Below the pieces are notes generated by a model. It was not told where the DNA came from. It worked only from the letters and a program-made list of their open reading frames with translations, and made no database searches. A program made the translations under genes and the position numbers. From Epiperipatus broadwayi (lineage: Eukaryota > Onychophora > Udeonychophora > Euonychophora > Peripatidae), in the NCBI GenBank assembly GCA_028023455.1, contig JAQFVV010006336.1:886224-950223 (forward strand): a stretch of 64,000 nucleotides of DNA. The letters are read 5' to 3'. The stretch's first letter is position 1; the number at the start of each line of letters is the position of its first letter. Positions 36,991 to 49,143 of the stretch are shown piece after piece.

Positions 36991-39900
36991 AACCTCTTCT
37001 TATTCTGTGAAATAAAATTTGTAAATTAGAAGGCATTTTTCCCAGTGCTTTTGCAAGAAAAACTTGAATGGCTTTAATCAGTTAACACGTTTCATAAACA
37101 CTTTACATGTTTTATTTATTTATTTCTATAAAATTAACCAGTAGATTATATGTGATAAAACAAAGCAAATTAATGTTTAAAAATATTTTTGAAACAATAA
37201 TTAAATAATACCTTAAAACAAAAATATTTATTTAATAAATTTGAAATTTTTAGTAAAGTTTTCATATTATTTTTTGGACAATCAAGAGAAATTGTTAGTA
37301 GAGACAGGAAATATCTGCAAATAAGATAATTTATTTAAAATACATGTGTTTTTATAATATTTAAAAAATTCCTTTGATCCACAACTATGAAAATATTGCA
37401 CTGCTTGTCTCCCCTTATCAGGTCAGCTCTCCATATTATATAAGTAATTGTATTTCTAGTTTGCCTTCAAAATATTATCTGCAGCCTGTATCTGATTATC
37501 TGCAATACTTCCCCTGTGAGCTTTGTTCTACATGGAAAGAAAAAAATCAGGCTTGCCAATAATTTATTAATTGTAGTTAATAAAGTTATAGTCATTCAAT
37601 AAGAAACTATTTACACTATTATTTAATTTTTTATGATCATGTTATCCCACCTTTAATAATTATAATTTATATATATATAAATTTTCTTACATTGTTTATT
37701 AATGCATCTTTTCATTAAGATGACTAAACTAAGTCAACTTTAAATAACATGAGTGATAAAACTCTTTTAATCTATTAGCATCTATTTATATCATAGTTTT
37801 TTTGTTTTAAAAATCTATTAGAAACTCTCCCAAATAATTTGTTTATGTTTTCTATTAACAAAACAGTTTTTGTTTAATGATAAAATATATAAACTGCTTC
37901 AACATATTATTTTTTAATGCTTATTTAATAACTAAGTCATATTATATATATAATCAATATTTGATTGTATTTGTAATATTAATATTTTATACTTTTATTC
38001 TTCTTATTTATTTTTAAATTATCTTTACCTATTTAAAAAAAGTTGAAAAATGACATTTAAAATGTATTTTTTTAAATGATCATGTCATGGATGTTAATGT
38101 AGGCACACATGCACCCATGAGTATAGGGTTGGCACCCCTAGTGTGTAGAGAATGTATGCTATATGCCTTTGTATTTCGACAAATATTTATTAAAATGAAA
38201 GTACATTGTATATACTAAACTTAATGTAATTAAAAGGGAAGTGAAATCAAACTTTCAAGTTACCTACATCTTTCTTATACAATCATACACATGAGGTTTT
38301 TTAGGGAAAGGAATTTACAAAAAAAACAACCCAATTCTATAAAGAATAGTAAGTACTAAACATGAAATAGAAAGAAAAAGTAGGAATAAAAAATGATTTT
38401 TTTTATTATTTTATTAAAACATTTGACACAACAATTATCCTGCATATTTCTAAATTTTGACATTTCAATGTTTTTTTATATTATTTTTAAAAATAATATA
38501 ATTCAATAAGATATGTGCTTGAAGTAATAAGCAATAATAATTCAATTGGATTTTTCTGATGATTATAAAGTTTTAAAATGTTATTTTATTCATGTATTAT
38601 TATAGTTTAATTAATTTTTGTAATACAATCTGGAGACAGTGTAATATATAAAGTTTTACTTGACATAGTTTTTAACCAATATTTACTCTCCACAAATGAA
38701 TGTAATATTTTATTTATTTATTTAGAATAATAAATACTTGAATGTGAAGTCTATGTACCTTTCAAAAAAAAAAGAGAAAGCAATAGATTATTCTCTAAAG
38801 AAAGTTAGAAATCACAGTTTTTTAATAATTATTAAATTAGATTGTTTTTAAATATGTGTAACATTAAATTATATCTGAAGTATATGGTTTATTATAATAA
38901 AATTAAACTGCATATATATATCATTTAATTTATTCAATAATTTTTTTAATCAAAAAAATTATCCCCATTACTATTGACTAAAACAACAAAATAAAATTTT
39001 TGAACTATAATAAAAAATAGATTTTATTTCTGTTACTTTATTAAAAATTATTAAGCATATTCAATCCTTTCTCTACACTTGTTATAAAAATGATTCAATT
39101 AAGAATTTTATGAAAAGAATACATGTTTCATATGTAAATCATTAAATGATATAGACAAAAATATTTGAATTAAAAATATATTTTTTTATACCTATAACAA
39201 AAAGATCTTTCAATTTGTATATAAAATAAAAAATATAATACAACAATTTATGCTAAATGCTTTGAAAAATCTTTATATAAAATTAATTAATTCATATAAA
39301 AATAATAATATGTCAGTAATAAACATTTCTTTTTCAGACCATTATTATATAATATGAAATAACATACACTTTGTAAGAAGATCATTGTGCATTTATAAAA
39401 TAAATTAAATGTTCTGCATGTTTATATGCTATTTTGACAGTGCTTCTCTCTCTCTCTTTATATATATATTTATATACACAAAACAGTTGTCTATTATTTC
39501 GAGCTATGTACATTTTGACTGATTATATATATATATATATATTGTAACCTCTATGATTGAGTTTACAAGCATGACTTTAATCTGCATCATTTTTTTCTAT
39601 TTATTCTAAAAATGTATAAAAGTCATGTGTATAAATAAATTATAAAATAAGCTATTTAATATTAATTGTAAGAATTAATATTTTGTTATGATTCTGTATT
39701 TTGAAATAAAGAATAATTATTTTAAAAGTACATTGCTATAGGAACTAACTGAAGCTTTCTTCGATTGTCTTCTTTATATAAAAAGTGGGAATTGTTATTA
39801 TTTCTTCATGATGTCTTATAAGAGAGAAGTCGATAAAAAATTGTAGTGATTGTTTGTTTAAGTTGATAATGCGGTATCTGGAGTAAATCTTCACAATGAC

Positions 39901-40539
39901 TTTCCTGGATTTTCCAGTGGTGTAGATGACTATGGAATGATAAACAAAAGAATGTCTTAGAAATTAACTTCAATTCAGCCAATCTATTAATTACTTTCTG
40001 AACTGGAAAAAAATGACACTTACTTGCTATAAAAAACCCTCTAATCAATTATTAAGATGAAAATATTCTTCTTTGAATTAATTTATAAGTCTAAATAATT
40101 TTGATGCACTTAATATTTGGAAAAACACTGAAAAAACTATAATAGTAATAAATCACAAGAAGTTAAAATATGAGAAAATTGTTTTCAAACAATTAAAACA
40201 ATGACTCTGATAGTCATACAGCTACCTCTACAAACTAATAAAGTATAAACTCATAGAGATTTCAAGGTAATTAAATGAACTTACTATAAACTTTTTTCTT
40301 GATATATGCCCGCAAAGATTTTTCTCTCATGTGTGCTTTTTATATTTTAAATGTAAATATAATTTTTTATACTATTATCATTCTGTTTGTTAATTAAAAT
40401 TATTGTTAACAATTTTGTTGTTTGTTTATTTCTCATTCAAATTCCAAGTTGATTATTATTTTGACATTTAATAATGGTGTTAATATGGAGGGAGTTAACG
40501 ATCAGGAAACAGATGGAATCTGTATAAAAGTTTGTTTTT
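36991..40539. other. AT-rich spacer
   Basis: No gene was recognised. At 38127-38145 'gggttggcacccctagtg', read on the minus strand as 'cactaggggtgccaaccc', looks like a hAT-type terminus and could be the right end of the 35-37 kb element, but no matching left end was found. (CT)n and (TA)n runs lie at 39443-39475 and 39521-39541; the second is followed by 'ttgtaacct', the same context as the (TA)n run at about 53950-53990. Confidence 0.45.
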
Positions 40540-41594
40540 ATGTTTATTCAGTCTAAGAAAAATAGGGTTAGATACAAAAGAAAAGAAAATCCCATCTAAG
40601 GTAGACTTGGCTATAGAAAAATTAAGTATTGCACATGAACATATTCAACCAGATGTTAGTGGAGATACACACATATATATATATATTTAAAAAATAGGGA
40701 ATTTTAGGACATGCAGGGAAGACTTCAACAGAGTATCTTAGCATCTTAAAAAGTTACTTTAGTTTAAATAAATTGACTGAAGAGGCTAAAATCATGATTG
40801 CTTGTAGCTATCCCCAATGTGCATTTCAAGCATGATGGGGATTGACAAGTCTGTAAATTTTGACCAGTACAAACAAGCTTTGTAAAATTTTTACTGGAGT
40901 CTGATTTGTCAAGAAAGAATCAGCCACCTTATTGTACAAGAGAAATGCAGAACTGAAGAGGCATTTACTCCATTGTTTTGATGGCAAATATCCAAACAAA
41001 GAGTCTTTACCACTAATCCTTTATCTGAAAGCAAGTCATATTGTATGCATAGTTAGGCATATTTTGTTAATGATATTGAACAGATGTTTATATAAACTGA
41101 TTAAAAAATTGTAGAACAAGTAGTTGGGTTACGCAGTGCTTTTGATAGCAGCAAATCACAAATGATGATGATCAAGAGCAATGATTTAAACCACAACATA
41201 GAGAGCCATTTAGAAAAAGACATGAACTCCAAATAAATGTCATTAGGTATAAAATACAATTGTATGGGGGAGATTTGAATATCAATACCACGGAGAATTA
41301 CACTAAAAAGATCAACAGGTAATCCAACAAAAGGTGATCACAGTTAAAAATTCCTATAGTTACAGAGGTTTACAGCCACCTAGTGCTAGTAGATCTATAG
41401 AAAGAGAAATAGAAAGTCATCAAAATATAAAAAAAGAAATGATATAGTACCTTGATAAGTAGTTCCTCATCACAAGATCCAGAGATATAAAAGAATAATA
41501 CTGTAATCAATAACAATAATGTGTATAGCATAGCAAATATGATATATATTTTGGAAAAAGTAGAGCCAGTTTGGGTGCAGATATAAATAAAAAA

Positions 41595-41745
41595 ATCATT
41601 AATCATGCTTTATTAAGTCTGAGTGATTTGACTCATGAAGTAATCCTTGGTTTTGATTTTATATATCAGACAGGATGTATCCTGGATTATCAACAGTGTA
41701 GAATTATATAAATTACTAAGAAAATAATTTCATTCATGCCTGAAA

Positions 41746-41822
<77 letters not shown>

Positions 41823-43858
41823 AAGTTGTTTTTGTGAAAAGGGAAAAAAGGGGGGGAGGTATACCGCTTTTTTTAAAGAAATCTTTTTTGATCAACTCTG
41901 ATTATTTAGGGCAGTTGAAAAATTATTTTGAGATTATAAATCTGGGCTTACCTGGAACAATAAAAATATGTGAGCAATGAATTAGTATTAGTAATGATCA
42001 ATGACATTAGGTTTATTTTTATCTGATTCCATATCAATATAAAACAGAAGTGGAAAAAACAAGTAACTCAAATGCTAAAATGTGGTATAATATCTAAGTT
42101 TTCTTCCCCATTTAATAATACTATTGTGGAAGTTTAAAAAAGAATCTATATGTCTGTGCTTAGATATCTGTCAACTAAATAAGATTATAGTGCCTAAGTA
42201 AAATTTTGCCACCATCTATTAAAAATAAAAAGATTTTCTTCAACATTTGACTTGACAACAAGTTATCAGCTGATAAGATTATATCCTGCAGAGCACTAGC
42301 ATACTGCTTTTATATCCAATGGGTATTTCTATCATTCTAATAGAAAAGTATTTGGCCTTAAAAATAGTGGTCCTGGATTGTTCCAATGCTTAAATCAAGT
42401 ATTGTTTGAAGATATCAAGCATCTAATGGTGAAGTATGATCAAAACACCATCATCACTTCAGAGAATATGATGGAACATATTAAAACTACATGAAATTAT
42501 TTTACTGCAAATGTGAGAAAAAATATTAGGATAAACATTAGTAATAGTAATATAGGTACTAAAGAAATTAAATTTTTGGGCCACATAATTGGAGAAGAGG
42601 ACCTTATGAAATGATGCAGGCAATTAATGAATTTTCTATTGCTAAATCCCAAAAAAAGATAAACTTTTAGAGTTGGTTTTACAAAAATTTTATAGTTAAA
42701 ATGGAGCCCATGTTACAGCTGTTAAAGAGAATATTCCTTGGAAATGTTCTACTCATCACCTTAATAAAATATATTGTCATACCCTGACTTTGATAAACCT
42801 TCTTACATACAGACTGGTAAAAAAGGCTATGGGATGGACCAAATCCAAATGGCATGTCCAACAAAGAGTATTATATTTTGTTAGACTTCCACTAAAAGGA
42901 CATGCTAAAGAGCATGAAATTAATTATACTGTAACAGAAAACAAAGCTCTTGCTATAATATGGGTTTTTCAAAAATTTGGTCAGTTTTAATTTGGATCTG
43001 AAGTAATATTGATTACTGATGACAAAAGCTTGGAGTTCTTAAACCATAGTTATCTGGTAAATAGTCAATTAGTCTAATGGGGTTTATTTCTGCAAGAGTT
43101 TAACTACTCAGTTCATTATTGCAAGGGTTCTAAAAATATAGTAGATAATATGCCATCTAGTTCCACCCAATCAACAGCACATATATCAATAATGTGTATA
43201 TAGCATCCTTGGGGATGTTCATTGACCAACTGGTAGAAGATGCAAAATTTAGTAAACAAAAAAGTGAAAATGCAGAATACACACAAATAATGCATAATGT
43301 TAATGGTCAAACTGATAAAAATGTATGTTCAACTAATTTCTGGTAGAATTATATGAAAAAGTATAAATTAATAGGAGGGATTCTTCAATATAAACAAAAT
43401 ATTAATCTGAACCAATAATAGATTAAAGTGCCAATTTCTATGCAAAATATATTTATTAAGTATACACAATAAGAAAATAGAGAAGCTATTAAAAATTGGG
43501 GTTATTAGCCAAAAATATTCTACAGTGGTTTGAACTGGGTAAATGTGATATATGTGAGGGAACTAAATTATTAAATAAATCACACTTAGGACTTTTAATA
43601 TCTATAATTCCACAACCTAATGATAACTTGACTATTAATTTTTATGATCTATTACCTCCAGATCTTAAAATGAAATATTTGGTCGTAGGATATAATATAT
43701 TTTCCAAGTTTATAGAAGCATACCCAGTGCCTCAAGCAATCATCAAATATAATATATGTGTGTCAGAAGGCCAGAAATTGAATGCTGTGAGAATACCTGA
43801 GATTATTCTCATAAATCATGGCATGTCATTTATACTATTGAATATCAGAAGTGGGTAA
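41595..43858 (+). pseudogene. Gypsy Pol: protease end, RT, RNase H, integrase start
   Basis: The protease C-terminus reads 'HEVILGFDFIYQTGCILDY' at about 41632-41690, the conserved ILGxDFL...G..xDY motif; the catalytic DTG was not recognised upstream. RT: 'FSSTFDLTTSYQLIRL' and 'FGLKNSGPGLFQCLNQVL' at about 42235-42410, then 'HLMVKYDQNTIITSE' where YVDDIIV is expected, so the catalytic pair is lost. 'EIKFLGHIIGEE' at about 42565-42600 is the RT connection. RNase H: 'TDW' through 'AMGW', then the open segment 42790-42990 with 'EHEINYTVTENKALAIIW', then 'TDDKSLEFLNHSYL' and 'LFLQEFNYSVHYCKGSKNIV' (42990-43150). Integrase: the open segment 43496-43858 with 'CDICEGTK', 'INFYDLLPP', 'YLVVGYNIFSKFIEAYPVPQ', containing the last C-x-x-C of the zinc domain and the first part of the catalytic core. 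Many stops; inactive. Confidence 0.85.
41749..41819. repeat. (AT)n dinucleotide repeat, about 70 bp
   Basis: An uninterrupted TA run between the protease and RT relics of the Gypsy element, so it arose or expanded after insertion or lay in a decayed part of the coding region. Confidence 0.95.
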
Positions 43859-44429
43859 AACAAAAGGGAATCAAACATATTCTCACTTCAATTCAAAACC
43901 CTCAATCAAATCCATGTTAATGGTTTATGTGAGAATTGGGGTGATTATTTAGAATTTATATTGACACCAATCATTGTGATTGGCTAAGCCAAATAAGACA
44001 AGTGGTTAATTTAACCAATTGGATGGTTAACGAATTTACTGGATTTAAACACATTTGCTGCATTATGGCAAATCCTTACCCTGCTTATTCAATACAGAAT
44101 TATATGTTATATCAAATGAGATCTATTATGATCAGGATAAAGCTGATGCTTTGGAAAAATGATTAAAAATGGATGGAATTAGAAAACATCATCAAAAGAA
44201 AGGAAGTGCACATAGGCAAAACTCTCCAATTCAATCTATACACACTTCAAGGGTAAATTACAGAAAGAATAATTCTTCAAACCATTTTATAATTACTTTG
44301 GAATAACAAATGGATAGAAATAAAAAAATCTTCAAACCATCATATAGTTGCTTTGGAATAACAAATAAACAGCAGTGTTCAAATCACAACAAATTTTTTA
44401 TGAGATCTTAAAAAATATGCCTAAATCTT

Positions 44430-46110
44430 CTCATGCAGGCCTTCTGTGAATACCAAAATTTGCATTTGAACACCTAAGTCAATTCACATCAAAATATTTT
44501 ATAGACATGGCTAATTTTCTTTCAAATGAAATTTATGAAATTCCCAATTTATACCAATAGCAATTATCCCATTCACAAAATATATATATATCACCATCCA
44601 CAACACAAAATATAAGACCAATACCAACAAGTCCATTAGAAATAAAATTATTTGAAAAGCTATTAAAAAACAAGATGGAGCCTCATTTATTACCACTATT
44701 GTCACAGTCACAATTTGCTAAATAAGGATCATCAACAAAACAAGCAGCATTATTATTTAAGACAGTTATTGTTATAGTGTGAAATATGAAGAAATGCAGA
44801 CCAATGATAGTACAGCTTGACATTAAAACAGCTTTTTACTCTGTACCAATCAAATCAAACTTTAAAAAGTACTAATATATCTAATTTTATATGTATTTAC
44901 AAATTTAGTTGTAAACAGTGAAATACACATTACTTTAAATGGAAAAATGTCTCCTTCATTTGACCCAAGTCAATTGATACCTCAATGATCACTGCTTAGT
45001 GCTTTTTAACCTATATAAACCAATTACTCAGCAATATAAAAAACATCTTCGAAGCAATAATTCCCACATTGGGTCATAATATAACCTGCATAACATATAC
45101 TGATAATATTATTGTTTCTCTTACAACTAAAAATTAAATTCCAATATTAGTAAAAATCATGAATGAATTTACCAACTTTTATAAATTTGAATTCAGTCTT
45201 GTCAAATCATGTGTATGGTACGTATATACAGGTAAATTATATTCAGCTACATTTCTTGGCTTAACAATTACATACCTGTGTTTTTCTTTTTATTTGAGCA
45301 ATATGGATATGTAAAAGCAGATACAAAATAAGTTGTTGCAATCAACAGAACACATAGTATCATCACTTTTAAAGGCATATCTCTCATTCTTTCCTAAGGT
45401 AGCTCTTATCAATATGATTATCAGCACAAAGATAACATATTATTTACCTATTATAATCTTTACAAAATCATTCATCAAACTGATATATTCACTATGCAGA
45501 AAGCTCTTGTTGGGGAAAAAATAGTATCAGAAAATTACAGTTTCATAGTGCTCAAAATAGATTAGGACTACACTCAATTTGTATTTGTAGAATTCAAAAA
45601 TCTAATAACCTTGTGTCAGCCATGATAAGATTAGTTCTGCATCTGGAAATGATACTTAAGGTAAAACCAACAGATAAACCTTCTCCATATACAAAACAAC
45701 TTCAAGAAATTCTAGCACAAATTAATGTAATGACAGATATTAAGGTAACATTTACACAAAAAAAAATAGTTATTGGAAAATTCATGATTTTCTATATTCA
45801 AACATAAATAAAATGACTGCCTCTTCATTGCTTGGCATTAATAATAGGCAATTTGATAAGAAGATTTAAGCATTAGACTCTTGAACAAAAATATTTCAAT
45901 TGCTTGCTAAAAATAAATATGTGGTCTTTGTCTACATTATATTTTTTGAGGTATAAAAAAATCTTAGTAATACAAAAATGATATATTAATTATGTTTCAA
46001 GGAAGAAGATCAAAAACATCTATTTTTCAAGTGTAGTTGCCTATAAGATGCTTGGTCATACATCATAAAAAGACTTTGGAAAATAATAGCATAATTCAAT
46101 CAATCATTAA
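44430..46110 (+). pseudogene. Non-LTR RT with C-terminal zinc motif, broken
   Basis: Immediately after the Gypsy relic a different RT can be read across frames. About 44605-44700 reads 'IRPIPTSPLEIKLFEKLL' and 'QSQFAK', corresponding to YRPIxLTSxLYKLFEKLL and QxGFR. About 44730-44845 contains 'STKQAALLFKTV' and 'IVQLDIKTAFYSVP', with the first catalytic Asp in the LDIKxAFDxVP block. About 45095-45125 contains 'YTDNIIV', where YADDxIV is expected, so the catalytic pair is damaged. About 45240-45270 contains 'FLGLTITYL', the thumb-start phrase. The open segment 45333-45524 continues the thumb and connection. About 45992-46034 'CFKEEDQKHLFFKC' matches the C-terminal zinc-binding region of many non-LTR RTs (C..E.EDxxHLFFxC). 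The family could not be named; it is not the RTE or the Jockey of this window. No endonuclease was seen. Confidence 0.72.
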
Positions 46111-46496
46111 ATCATTTCCAAAAGCTTGTAGAAAGTAAAATCATCACATTTATTCTTTATGCTCTGTGGAGCAAAAGATACATATTTCTTTATAACAGTG
46201 ATATGGGATCACACATCAACACATCTGAAAACAAACAAGACACAATTAAAAGCAGTTTAAGTTTTAAAATGTAATTATAAAAAAAACCCAGATAAAATAA
46301 AATCTGTAATACTCAAATGTTATGAAGTATAAAAGTAAAAAGACATCTTTTAATAAAATGGTTGGGGAAAAAATTTGAAATAATCATATTAATAAATATG
46401 CAAATAAAAAAAGCCTATAAAAATAATAAAATGCAAAAGTTAAAGAAAAAAGACAAGGGAATTAGAAATAATAAAATAATCTTGATTTAAATAGCA
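46111..46496. other. AT-rich spacer
   Basis: No gene was seen. It ends at the target duplication of the next element. Confidence 0.5.
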
Positions 46497-46508
46497 GAAA
46501 AGAAAGAA

Positions 46509-47030
46509 TTAAATTTGTTTGGAGTGCTTTTGGTAGAAATAACTTGATACTAAAAGGAAATATGCCTAAGTGTTTGAAAAGGAAGGTTTTTAATAAATAT
46601 GTTTTACCAGTTTTTACTTATGGATCTGAGACTTGGACACTTAATAGAAGATCAATACAGAGACTTCAGACCACTTAAAGAAGTATGGAGAAATGCATGG
46701 TGAGAGTAACAAGAAGAGATCGAAAATGCAATATATGGGTAAGAGAACAAACAGGTGTTACTGACCTCATTAAAAAATTAAAAGACCAAAGTGGAGTTGG
46801 GCTGGACATATTACTAGAAAAGATGATAATAGATGAATGATTGAAATCTTAAAATGGATTCCAAGAGATTCTAAAAGACCCAGAAAGAGACCACATGTGA
46901 GATGGAAAGATGAAATAAAAAAGTGTGCAGGGGTGGTATGAAGAAGAGGTGCTAGAGATAGGAGAAGATGGATTGAACTTGGAGAGACCTTCATCTTGCA
47001 GTAAATTGATAATGGTTGATGATGATAATG
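46509..47030 (+). pseudogene. 5'-truncated RTE 3' end
   Basis: About 520 bp matching the C-terminal end of the RTE family (compare 25395-25917): translations include 'WSAFGRNNLILKGNMP', 'ETWTLNRR', 'NIWVREQTGVTDLIKK', 'RWKDEIKKCAG', 'RRWIELGETFILQ', ending with TTGATGATGATAATG. It is flanked by 'aaaagaaagaa' at 46498-46508 and 47031-47041, a perfect 11-bp target duplication (12 if a shared g is counted). Truncation at the 5' side is the usual outcome of incomplete reverse transcription. It has few stops and is less decayed than the 5931-7620 copy. It contains no RT catalytic core. Confidence 0.9.
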
Positions 47031-47041
47031 AAAAGAAAGAA

Positions 47042-48037
47042 CAAAATAAATACTATTGGAAACTACTATTGAATTGGGAATGAACTAGACAGTAGAAATA
47101 ATTTTCAGAATAATTTTGAAATTACAATATTTTTCTGTACGAAAAACATTGTATTTTTTAAAAAAACTTATTTGATTAAAATTTAATCAGGATTTTAAAT
47201 GGAATTAAATCTTTATACATAAATGAATTAGTTGCTGTTTTAATTATTCTAGCTGTGAATTTTTTATTTCTATTTGACATTTTTTTAATCATCATATTAA
47301 TGATTTTGAATTTTTTATTGTTATTTTGAATATAAAATATTTAGCAAGTTTTGAATGGTCAAATAATCTAAAATACTGTGTCACTTTTTACTTTATTAAA
47401 AAAAGTACATTACAATGACAATTAAAAAATATATTATTAGCGTGATATAAAAAATACAATAACTATATTTAAAAATGTATGCATTAATATATACTTCTTG
47501 CTTGAAACCAAAATTTTAAAATACTTTTTAACTAAATCTTTAAATTCATTTTTAGTTCAGTTCATTAAATATTCTGTAAAAAACAATTTAAATTTATTTC
47601 TATGTGTTTCAAATCTATTTAATTAAACTCTACTGAGTTTTTAATTCATAGCCAAGTTTATTCTATTAATTTTTCCCTTCTATCATTCTAACTAATAAAA
47701 ATATTATTACATTTCTGAGATCAAAATCATGCACATGTATTATTTTATAATTTATAAAGATGATAATTTCATAGAATTCTTTTTGTTTTTTATGCAAGTA
47801 TGTATGCTTTTCTACTTCTTAATCAATGTTCTCTCTTTGTTCTTCAAAGTAAACATATGAGAAGACTGAATTTTGATATGTCATCATATGTATGATTTGT
47901 AAATATCTTTTTTTTTTGGCCATTTTAAGAAAGTGTGTGCACATGTGATATATTTAAAGTTTAATTACCTAGGTTTTCTGGACTTGGACGACTAAATGGT
48001 TAACCATCATGTAGATTAATCCATTTCTTTTGGAGAA
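47042..48037. other. AT-rich spacer
   Basis: No gene was recognised. Confidence 0.5.
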
Positions 48038-48269
48038 ATGGTAGTTCTTGGGATCGGCTCGGACTCCTTCATGCAGCTTACTTTTATCGTATTATTTGCG
48101 GCTTTAATGACTGGGGAGTTGAACCATCAGGTGCTATTTCTGCTGTTACTTCATTGGGGAGATGACATTACACCTGAGGTAGGCGTGGATCAACTGGCAT
48201 CCATTTGTAGCCCCTTACCCCTGCATTCTCGATGCTTCAAATTCTTGGTACGTTTGGTTCATATCATAT
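48038..48269. other. GC-richer block beside the miniature LTR element, unidentified
   Basis: About 230 bp with clearly higher G+C than its surroundings. It has a 94-codon open frame on the plus strand that runs on into the LTR and shows no known motif, so I do not call it a gene. Its composition resembles the LTR element rather than the spacer. It may be part of an older insertion into which the LTR element jumped. Confidence 0.5.
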
Positions 48270-48803
48270 TGTGCGGTCAGCAAATAATGTTATACAATTC
48301 CCACGTTGTTCTTTTCCAATGAAGCTCTCCAACGAATTGGTCTGCCATGAAGCTCTCCAAATGAATTGGTCTGCAATGAAGATCTCCAATGAATTGTTCT
48401 GCAATGAAGCTCAGCCACGGATGCTCTCCAATGAATGGTCTGCACCGACTGCTCTCCAATGAATGGTCTGCAAGTGGATGCTCTCCAAATGCATGGTCTG
48501 CAACTTGCTACTGCATGACTGCTCTCTACTACTCTCTATATTACACTGCCTAGTTATTACCCAGTGTTCCTATCGCTCTCTGACAACTGCAACAATCAAT
48601 CAATGCACTGACCAATAGAGTAATGTCTCTTATCTAGAAATATTTGTAATCAGCAAATATTTCTAGGAATTGTCGATCGCCATCATGTCAATGAACTAAT
48701 TAAATTCCTCAGCTATCAGAGCATGATCTAAAAACAGCCTTACAAATAAATTCTAGTTTTTCTGGAGTGCACAAAAATGTCTACCATTTTTACAAACACT
48801 ACA
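48270..48803 (-). repeat. 3' LTR of the miniature element
   Basis: It is 534 bp, the same length as the other LTR, with scattered differences, mostly transitions. Inside, about 48324-48480 is a run of imperfect 24-30-bp units ending in 'ggtctgca' preceded by 'ctctccaa'. At 48634-48666 a perfect 13-bp stem 'ctagaaatatttg' pairs with its complement across a 7-base loop; the same hairpin is present in the other LTR. Confidence 0.85.
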
Positions 48804-49143
48804 CTCCTCCCTCCACTCCAGAAAAACCCTTGTTGCTATTCCTTGGCAACAGTTTTTCTCTCACTACTTTCCTGTTATTTCACTCAGAAATATGCGATTT
48901 AACAGCTGCTGAAACTTTTTTTTCCAATTATGTTAGCTTCCGATGTTAATTGCACAAACGTTTTATTTCCAAACTTTCACCGATGTTAATGTTACTAATT
49001 GGGATTGTCATTTTTGCCCGGTTTCTCCCTCTATGGCTAAACTTATAGTTCAACGTATTCGCTACTCCCAGGTTCCAAATGCGACTGCGCCATTGTAAAA
49101 TCCGCACTTACGACTGTGCCAAGGTTATAACTGCAAGTCATAC

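Larger units (their letters stand above)
40540..44395 (+). mobile_element. Gypsy-type LTR retrotransposon relic, LTRs not found
   Basis: The coding order protease, RT, RNase H, integrase on the plus strand is that of Gypsy (Metaviridae-like) elements. A Gag-like stretch may precede it (about 40700-41220; 'STEYLSILKSYFSLNKLTEE'), but no zinc knuckle was seen. The coding region is in many short frames. An (AT)n tract of about 70 bp lies between protease and RT (41749-41819). Near the 3' side two direct copies of about 65 bp ('tcttcaaaccat...ctttggaataacaaat') lie at about 44266-44368. I looked for long terminal repeats on both sides and saw none, so the copy is truncated or its LTRs have decayed. 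Confidence 0.75.

Noticed and set aside
38085-38150. Right terminus of the second hAT element
   Set aside because: The phrase is suggestive, but no matching left end or 8-bp duplication was found; kept only as a note.
48038-48322. A 94-codon gene in the GC-richer block
   Set aside because: No motif is seen and the frame runs into the LTR; the block behaves like repeat sequence.
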